Below the pieces are notes generated by a model. The model was given only the letters and a program-made list of their open reading frames with translations. It was not told where the DNA came from and did not search any database. DNA of 64,000 bases from Conus ventricosus. Its lineage: Eukaryota > Mollusca > Gastropoda > Neogastropoda > Conidae. Made by a program: the position numbers and the translations under genes. The stretch covers positions 42,570,995 to 42,634,994 of the forward strand of contig CM031595.1 in NCBI GenBank assembly GCA_018398815.1, read 5' to 3'. Positions 58,347 through 64,000 of this stretch are shown here, piece by piece. How positions within the stretch are numbered: the first letter of the stretch is position 1; each line of letters begins with the position of its first letter.

Positions 58347-60342
58347 GCATCAGTATTCAAGCTTACCCTTTTGAAGGGTGCAGGGGTAATTGTAGGGCCA
58401 GTCACAATATTGTTTGTCCGGGTTGAAGACCAGACCCCCTTGACACGTTCGCACGTAAGTGCTGCCACCGGCACACACAATGTACTTCTGACAGGATTGC
58501 AGGCTGGGGTACAAGCCATCTGAATGAGTCTGGCAGTACGTGTCCTCATCATCCGGGGAAGATGGTGGTGTTGCTGTTGCGTTTCGTAACAAAGGGAGAA
58601 ACAAAGGAAGAGCATTGCCGAGTCGTCACCTCTCTCGGTAGTCTTTTTTTTTTTTTTTTTTTAATTTTTTTGCTGTCCCAACCTCTGCACCACCTCAGAG
58701 GCAGTCTACCCACGCCGCTCATTCCGACACCCTGTCCACAGCCACACCCCGGTCGGCCCCGACGCAGCCCCGGCATCGGCAATCCACAGGGGGTAGTCAA
58801 TGTCAAGTCGTCAAGAGGTAACCCACCGGAGGAGACACTGCACTGCTGCCGAGTCACTTCGGTGGTGTTCAGTGGCGCCTGTTCTAACATACGCAGGACA
58901 CCACCTACTAAGCCCCCTACTGACGACAATAATTGCTTAGTCGCGGAGCCGGCGTGAGTGAGCTCTCCCTCCGGAGGGCGCCACCACGTCCGTCCAACGA
59001 CAGCCCCCATGGACTCGCCGATACCGGTGACGCCGACGGAACCAAACCAAGGCCACAGACGTGGAGAGGACATCGAAACTGAGGTCACCATGAGAGCAGG
59101 GCATGATGGGCCACAGAACTTGAGACATTTTTTATGCTGATCGATGAGAATGAGGATGATTAAAATGATGCTACGGATTTCCATTTCGGTCTGAGACTTC
59201 ATGACTGGGCTGTACTCTACGCTTCCTTTCATAATATATCCCGGCGTCAACCAGGCCCGAGAGATACAGGCACCTGCAGTGTTGGTCAGGAAATTCGAGC
59301 AACACTCTCAGAAACACATCCATTAAGTGGATGAAGCTCGAATGTGTGGTCCCAGTCTTCCCAACTGAGTCCGCAGCAAACTCAACTCTGGGTAGGAGCC
59401 GGTCGGGGCAGAAAAACCCACATGACTCTGATGGGATTCGAACCCACGACCTCCCAGCCGGGAGTCTGCGACGCTAACCACTTCGCCACGGCAGCTGGTT
59501 CTCTCAGTAGTCTTCATCCGTGAGGCGACCTAACGAGGGGCATTAATACATGACACGGTAACATCCACGTCCCTGTGAATGTGCAGGACCTGTTTCAGTA
59601 CAACTTGTACTGCCGTTTTCTGTGTTCATAACATCCTCTTTTCTATCATTCTCGTTGACTGCTTTTTGTTTTATCTTTCGTCACTGTTGTCTGCCACAAC
59701 ATCATACTTACCTGCCTTACCTCCGCTTGGCGTGGAGCACCGCCGCATATCGGGATTGTTGAAAAAAAAAGGAGAGCGGGTAGCCTACGTCTCCTCAATT
59801 CCACCAAGCCTGCCCGAGAGATCTCCCTTAGTGAGCTCACAACATTACACCCTGGTCATCAAGTGAATTCCTGAAAAGCTTCTCCGTATGGCTTCGTTTC
59901 TGCAACAACAGGCGCCGACTCGCCGAATGCCCTGGCCTCTGCCAAGTCTACCCGGATTTCTGCTTCCCCTCGAGAACTTCTCGGACATGTTCGGCGTGCT
60001 GCAGTCTTTGCGCAATCCTCAATATACCCCAGACCAGCGCGGTTTTTACCGGATGTTCTCTGTTTATACCTTGTCGCTCGGCGAGAGGTAGTCAGGCTTT
60101 AAATGGCAGTTGGCAAAACGACATTCTGCAAGATGAAGAATGCGGGGGGAAAAGAAGAGACGGACAGAAGAAGATGGGAGTGGATAGGCCTGTCCTTAAT
60201 CAGATCTCAAAGGGCTGCAGATGGAGGGATGTTGTCAAGAAGTTTTCAGAGACACCTCAGTTCTCCTGCAGGGGTTTATGAGGTAGTTACGGAAAGGCAA
60301 GCAGGGGGGGGGGGGCAGGAGAAGGGACCACACACACACACA

Positions 60343-60394
<52 letters not shown>

Positions 60395-60401
60395 CATACA
60401 C

Positions 60402-60443
<42 letters not shown>

Positions 60444-60466
60444 ACACACACACACACACACACAAC

Positions 60467-60502
<36 letters not shown>

Positions 60503-63220
60503 TTTTATACACGTGACACTAGAAGAAAACATACTGTGATCAGGAGATGAAGTCGAAGTTGATACAGGCTGGGTGGTGGACGTGTGTGTGGTTGGCACTG
60601 GTGTGGTGGTGCTTGAGAATGATGCAGCCGTCGTACTCAGTGAGCTGATTGTGATTGGCTGGACAGTTGGCCTGGGACCTGCATTTCACCACATACATAC
60701 ATCACGGATACAGTAACACGCACAGACGAAAATCGCGGCCTGTCTCAGAAAACTAACAAAAGGACAAAGCGTAATTAACATGCAGTGTAACACGTTGACT
60801 TGGTGTCTGAGCCCCTTTTAAACACCCAGTATTAACGACGTTAACATAACATATGAAATATGACATGGGATATATAAGTACGCTAACACTGTACTATTCT
60901 TCCCCCTCTCCCTCCCTGCCAACCAATATTCAAGCAAGCATGCCTTGTTGGTTCAGAGGCAGAGTGCCAAGTCAGCAGTCTGATGTTGTGAGTGGAATCC
61001 CACTAGCGTCTTACATAAAATGGTCACTAAACCACCCGCCTTCCAGTGCCGCCACTTCCTACATCCTGAACTGGTTTAGCACCTAAACACCTTTTCATCT
61101 GTCTACCATTCCACCAGTTTTCTTTTTTTTTTGTTTGTAAAGTGGGGGATATCAGATGATCATGTCATCTGCACCTTTGTCATATGTAGTCCATTAACAA
61201 GCTGCCTCTTACAAGCCCAAGGGCTCCATGAATCAAGGCCCTTTCTTTTTGCAAGGCCCTTCCCTGGGGAAAAAAACCCCTCTAAATCTGTATATAAAGC
61301 TGTGTACTTGAATTCTATGCCGCCTCGGGCTTTCACCACAGTCATCAAGTCATGCTGTTTATACTCAAAGAGGCCATCACGATGACCATGCCTGCATTCC
61401 CCACCTCTAACCAGTTCTAATTACAGCCTCCACAGAGTGGTTCTTCTGACTTTTCCTCCTTTCGTGCAGTTCAGAAACGCAGTCCTCACGACCCCAACGG
61501 CAACTAACGTGAATCGCAGTGGTAGAAAAGCTTTCACCATCAAGTCCATCCAACGTCAGATGGGAAATCTGCTGGCCATCTTTTTCAATACCAAATCCTT
61601 CTCGTGTCGGTTTCAAGCTACCTTTCCATCATCTTCCCTAATATTGTCCAGCAGACGGAGTCCTTCGCCTAAGAGCGACTTCCTTCTCCAGAAAATGTTT
61701 ATGGAGTCTTCCAAGAATGGGGGTGTATGTGTGCACAGAACCCAGAGTGTCCTTCTTTGAATCTCTTCCTTTGCGGTCGGCTGGGCTATAAGCAACTATT
61801 ATCTTATCTTATCTTCCTGGGTTCGCCCTATGACTGGAAAGCAGCATACGAACACCATCAGCCTTTGTCAGCAGGTTCATTATATCAATGACCTTCGCGG
61901 TTTAAACCGTTTTAACTTTCTCCCAAGACGGCAGTCTCCCTCTTCTTCTACCAAGAACTTTGGTTAAGAAGGTAGCACTTGGTACTCTTACCTGCCCCAC
62001 TATAAAGGCTCTCCCCAAGACTTGTATGGAGGTTATGAAGGGTATTCATTACACTTATCAAGGTTCTTGCTGTTGTGATAGGAGCATCTCCCTTTCAGAG
62101 CTCCTCCAAACCACCTCTAATTATCTCACTCCACGACATAAGAACAACGCTGCTGCAAGCACCACCTACCTTCTGGATTTTATGAAATCACCCTGGACTC
62201 CAGGCTTTGTGTCAGAATCTGATTTTTGCCCTTGCTTTTTGCTTGGAGGAGACGTTTGTCACAGAGACACCAGCTTTGGAACACATCTATTATGCCTCCT
62301 CCAACGGTTTGACGAAGGAAACAAGCAATTGAATATATCCCCTCCCCCATTTCCCTGCTACCTTCTCCGCCATCCCCATTCCCACTCCTGAAAGTGTCTT
62401 CCTAGTGCCCCAGTCTCTGCCCTACTTACCTACCTACCTACCGGCCCTCTGTTTTCTGCACCTGTTAGGCATTGTAAGGGGGTGGGAATGGGGGTGGGGG
62501 AGGGGGGCGCCTAACGATTCTCTCTGTCTCTTTTCAAGAAATTTCCACAGAGGTCACCAAACTAGCATTTCCACATCCTGTACTGGTTCTTGAACCCACT
62601 CCCTTTCTACTCCTTCGAGGAAGCCTCAGGCAAAGTCTTTCTCAAGTTCACAGAAGATATGAAATAGTGCTCTCCTTTAGCAGAAAAGTAGTAAGGGGCG
62701 AGGAGGCCAGGGGATGGAGGTGGGGATGAGGGACACTGTTCAATCTCTCCCTTTTTGTTGAGGCTTTCGTCTGTCGGTGCTTCAGTCTGCTTATCGTACT
62801 TTATTGTGAGCTGCATGCAAGAAACAATTAACGCCATTCTATTCCCTAGCACTGTGAGCCCAACAGTGAGTGAGATCGGAGCCATTGGACAGGCTGGCAG
62901 CGCCCCATCAATCAATGCCTCTCTAGAAAGCTTAAGAGACAGACTTATAGGTCGACCCTGCGTTACCCTGTTTTGCTGGGATTTCTTATCGGCCAGGGCA
63001 AGGATTCAAACGGGATTTCTTCACAGCAAATACATCATTTTGTTGCCTTAGGGAGACAGCTTTGATCGTTTTGCTTTACCTTCTGCAATTAGGCATTGTA
63101 AGGGGGTGGGAAAGCAAGAATAACATGAACCCAAAGCGGCATTGAATTAAAAAAAATTATCATACTCCCTGTCTATCTACGAATATTTACTGTGCAGTCA
63201 CTGAAAACCACACCCACACC

Positions 63221-63260
<40 letters not shown>

Positions 63261-63279
63261 GAGAGGAAGAGAGAGAGAG

Positions 63280-63340
<61 letters not shown>

Positions 63341-63528
63341 AGAAGAGAATGAGAGAGAGAGAGAGGAGAGGAGAGAGAGAGGGCATGCACACATTACGGT
63401 AAAATAAAAACACATACCAATGGTGGTTGACCTGTGTGTGGTTTGCACTGGTGGGGTGGTGGTTGAGTCTGGAGCAGCTGTCGTTGGCACTCTGTTGGTT
63501 GTGGTTGGCTGGAGAGTTGGCGTAGAAC
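51885..63528 (-). CDS. Secreted modular chitin-binding (peritrophin-A/CBM14) protein, 3' part
   Basis: Six exons on the minus strand appear to form one gene: linker (63,418-63,528), linker (60,535-60,678), CBM14 (58,367-58,573), linkers (55,856-55,991 and 55,323-55,449) and a final CBM14 exon with stop (51,885-52,114). CBM14 domains bind chitin outside the cell through a six-cysteine fold. Ser/Thr/Pro linkers are typically heavily O-glycosylated. The exons I could phase are 1-1, which makes duplication harmless to the frame. The N-terminus, including any signal peptide or chitinase domain, lies right of the window. Further exons may be missed. A mucin-like peritrophic or matrix protein, or the tail of a chitinase, would both fit. 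Confidence 0.7.
52115..55322. other. Intron of the chitin-binding gene, no further exon recognised
   Basis: Includes a G run at about 54,125-54,145, a 46-base imperfect direct repeat near 52,797-52,945 (sharing AACTTAAGACTGCCAA and GAAAATTGAC), and open frames at 54,629-54,885 on the plus strand with no recognisable domain. No CBM14 cysteine pattern was found. Confidence 0.4.
55323..55449 (-). CDS. Ser/Thr/Pro-rich linker exon
   Basis: The acceptor GACTGCAG and the donor GTACGT frame a segment that translates as PTVQPAST, then SSTTIPVTTTQKSATRPVSL. It matches the other linker exons in order and composition. The 127-base length is not a multiple of three and the two halves read in different frames, so one base is probably lost or gained near 55,405-55,445. 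Confidence 0.65.
55856..55991 (-). CDS. Ser/Thr/Pro-rich linker exon, diverged duplicate
   Basis: The acceptor is AACTGCAG and the donor GTATGT. It and its intronic flanks repeat the 55,283-55,610 unit (both right flanks begin near AAGCCATTTGTTT), so this is a tandem exon duplicate. It reads PTVRLPKPIQ and PNHDQKTRVSPS, less threonine-rich than the others. It may be decaying: the C run near 55,950 breaks the comparison. Confidence 0.5.
56790..57250 (+). repeat. Dispersed repeat with GGCGGAAATCTGCGTTCTC motif
   Basis: Contains TGAATCGGTTTCGATGAGAA, two ATCCGGG-type motifs, and TTGGCGGAAATCTGCGTTCT near 57,188. I remember very similar sequences from many unrelated genomes, where they form a widespread non-coding repeat. 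A CA run at 57,037-57,071 interrupts it. The class is unknown to me. Confidence 0.5.
57290..57860 (-). repeat. Degenerate remnants of the tRNA-headed SINE
   Basis: Pieces such as CATTCAGTGGTGCCCATTCT and CATCCAACGACAGTCCCCAC, and a CAGAGCAGGGCATGGGAACC stretch, match the SINE at 58,646-59,499 in the same orientation, but much of the middle is rearranged. Confidence 0.55.
58222..58341. repeat. (CA)n(GA)n compound microsatellite
   Basis: CA repeats to about 58,278, then GA repeats to about 58,340, only about 25 bases from the donor of the chitin-binding exon. Confidence 0.95.
58367..58573 (-). CDS. Chitin-binding (peritrophin-A/CBM14) domain exon
   Basis: The acceptor is AACGCAACAG and the donor GTAAGC. 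The 207-base exon begins and ends in phase 1. After PPSSPDDEDT the domain reads YCQTHSDGLYPSLQSCQKYI, then IVC, RTC, QYCDWP and YPC: six cysteines with correct spacing. It is intact. A full-length SINE begins about 70 bases upstream of its acceptor. Confidence 0.93.
58646..59499 (-). mobile_element. tRNA-headed SINE, full-length copy near a splice acceptor
   Basis: Flanked by TCTCTCGGTAGTCTT (58,631-58,645) and TCTCTCAGTAGTCTT (59,500-59,514). The A tail is the T run at about 58,644-58,662. The head at the right end has the complement of GGTTCGAATCCC. About 854 bases, corresponding to the copy at 46,456 over its whole length. Reading frames inside are incidental. Confidence 0.93.
59515..60534. 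other. Intron with CA/CT microsatellites
   Basis: Compound (CA)n(CT)n tracts fill about 60,330-60,500. Open frames at 59,579-59,866 and 59,888-60,091 have no recognised domain, though they lie in a more GC-rich stretch. Confidence 0.5.
60535..60678 (-). CDS. Ser/Thr/Pro-rich linker exon
   Basis: The acceptor is AAATGCAG and the donor GTATGT. The length is 144 bases (48 codons), phase 1-1. It reads RPTVQPITISSLSTTAASF, then TTTPVPTTHTSTTQPVSTST: a mucin-like linker without cysteine. It corresponds to the exons at 63,418 and 55,323. Confidence 0.78.
60679..63417. other. Intron of the chitin-binding gene, unassigned coding-like stretch
   Basis: Plus-strand frames at 61,437-61,760 and 61,960-62,391 are long for the region but show no known domain. 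A 24-base direct repeat occurs at 62,465 and 63,089. The (GA)n microsatellite at 63,223-63,382 adjoins the next exon. Confidence 0.4.
63223..63382. repeat. (GA)n microsatellite
   Basis: About 160 bases of GA repeats with GGA interruptions; source of spurious Arg-Glu and Ser-Leu frames. Confidence 0.95.
63418..63528 (-). CDS. Ser/Thr/Pro-rich linker exon
   Basis: The acceptor is GAAACGTAG and the donor GTATGT. 111 bases (37 codons), phase 1-1. It reads STPTLQPTTTNRVPTTAAP and TTTPPVQTTHRSTT: a threonine- and proline-rich linker, frame intact. The rest of the gene lies to its right, beyond or within the last 470 bases, where only a LINE fragment is seen. Confidence 0.78.
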
Positions 63529-63639
63529 CTACGTTTCACAACACAGATACATTACATTGCTGTAACTGACACAAACGGTCTCTTCTATTTAAAAAAACCA
63601 AACAGACGTAGGACTAACCAGAGGAGGATGGTACATCAC

Positions 63640-64000
63640 CTATTACACAGCTTAGCAAAGCAGGCTTGATGTCTTATCTATCTGATCGAACTCAGCTTGT
63701 CTCTGTTAATGGTTTCTCCTCTCAACCAGCTATGATTCAGTACGGAGTTCCCCAGGGATCCGTCTTGGGTCACCTCCTTTTCGTACTCCACACCCACCCA
63801 ATCTCGGACATCATTGCGCAGCATAGCCTGTCTCACCACTGCTTTTCATATGACAATCAAATTTACATGTCCAGTGATATCTCTCAATTACCTTCTGCAA
63901 TCCAACTCACACAGTCGTGTATCACTGACATAACATCTTGGATGACAGTTAACAAACTTCAGCTCAACAAGGAAAAAACTGAAATGACCTTCTTTGCACC
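63640..64000 (+). pseudogene. LINE reverse-transcriptase fragment, open at window end
   Basis: The frame is open from about 63,642 to the edge. MSYLSDRTQLVSVNGF, then YGVPQGSVLG, LLFVLHTHPISDII and SWMTVNKLQLNKEKTEM are landmarks of non-LTR reverse transcriptases of the CR1/L2/jockey type. The catalytic box, expected as FADD, reads SYDN here, so this copy is probably dead. The 5' part is missing, as is usual for truncated LINEs. The exact clade is not resolved. Confidence 0.85.

Larger units (their letters stand above)
55992..58366. other. Intron of the chitin-binding gene with old repeats
   Basis: Holds a dispersed repeat at about 56,790-57,250, SINE remnants at about 57,290-57,860, and a long CA/GA microsatellite at its right end. 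No exon recognised. Confidence 0.5.

Noticed and set aside
58549..59250. 233-residue minus-strand frame
   Set aside because: Most of it lies inside a SINE copy; no domain. Only the separate exon at 58,367-58,573 is real.
60103..60516. 137-residue plus-strand frame
   Set aside because: Its second half is CA/CT microsatellite and it has no domain.
63173..63539. Ser-Leu-rich minus-strand frames
   Set aside because: They read through a GA microsatellite; only the linker exon at 63,418-63,528 is supported.

Overview
This window is eukaryotic, intron-rich and crowded with mobile elements. It looks like a marine mollusc, probably a gastropod. That is inferred from the combination of a metazoan exportin-6 gene, a secreted peritrophin-type chitin-binding gene, DIRS and Ty3/gypsy retrotransposons, mariner and Tc1 elements, tRNA-headed SINEs and long CA/GA microsatellites. 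No single feature names the species.

Layout. (1) 1-31,893, plus strand: the 3' half of exportin-6 (XPO6), about 15 recognisable exons ending in a stop at 31,891-31,893. Its introns hold a DIRS retrotransposon (about 534-6,142), a mariner (6,679-7,976), a piggyBac-like 5' fragment (about 9,184-9,884), an inverted-repeat structure between 186-bp direct repeats (10,698-11,516), a short SINE (about 12,479-12,998), an unclassified zinc-finger DNA transposon (23,707-25,122), a long hairpin (27,346-27,722), a minisatellite that copies a splice donor (29,116-29,466) and a Tc1 element (29,988-31,528). (2) 33,981-43,736, minus strand: a Ty3/gypsy element with two LTRs and a 4-bp target duplication. It is interrupted at 38,937-40,771 by a second zinc-finger DNA transposon, which itself contains an inverted-repeat unit with hammerhead-ribozyme-like cores. 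(3) 43,741-51,884: gene-poor, with two more SINE copies (45,605-46,280 and 46,456-47,293) and a 39-base G run. (4) 51,885-63,528, minus strand: exons of a modular secreted protein, with six-cysteine chitin-binding (peritrophin-A/CBM14) domains and duplicated Ser/Thr/Pro-rich linkers; it continues past the right edge. (5) 63,640-64,000: a reverse-transcriptase fragment of a LINE, open at the window end.

The two host genes converge. XPO6 is the nuclear export receptor for profilin-actin. The minus-strand gene encodes an extracellular chitin-binding protein. No functional link between them is suggested.

A recurring oddity is that many reading frames (XPO6, gypsy pol, DIRS) are broken by one-base shortening of homopolymers, mostly GG to G, while splice sites and codon sense stay conserved. 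I read this mainly as consensus error in the assembly rather than gene death. The most novel-looking item is the pair of DNA transposons that share CAGGG-type ends, a subterminal GGGGG-CCCCC hairpin and a small zinc-finger protein, with no visible transposase.
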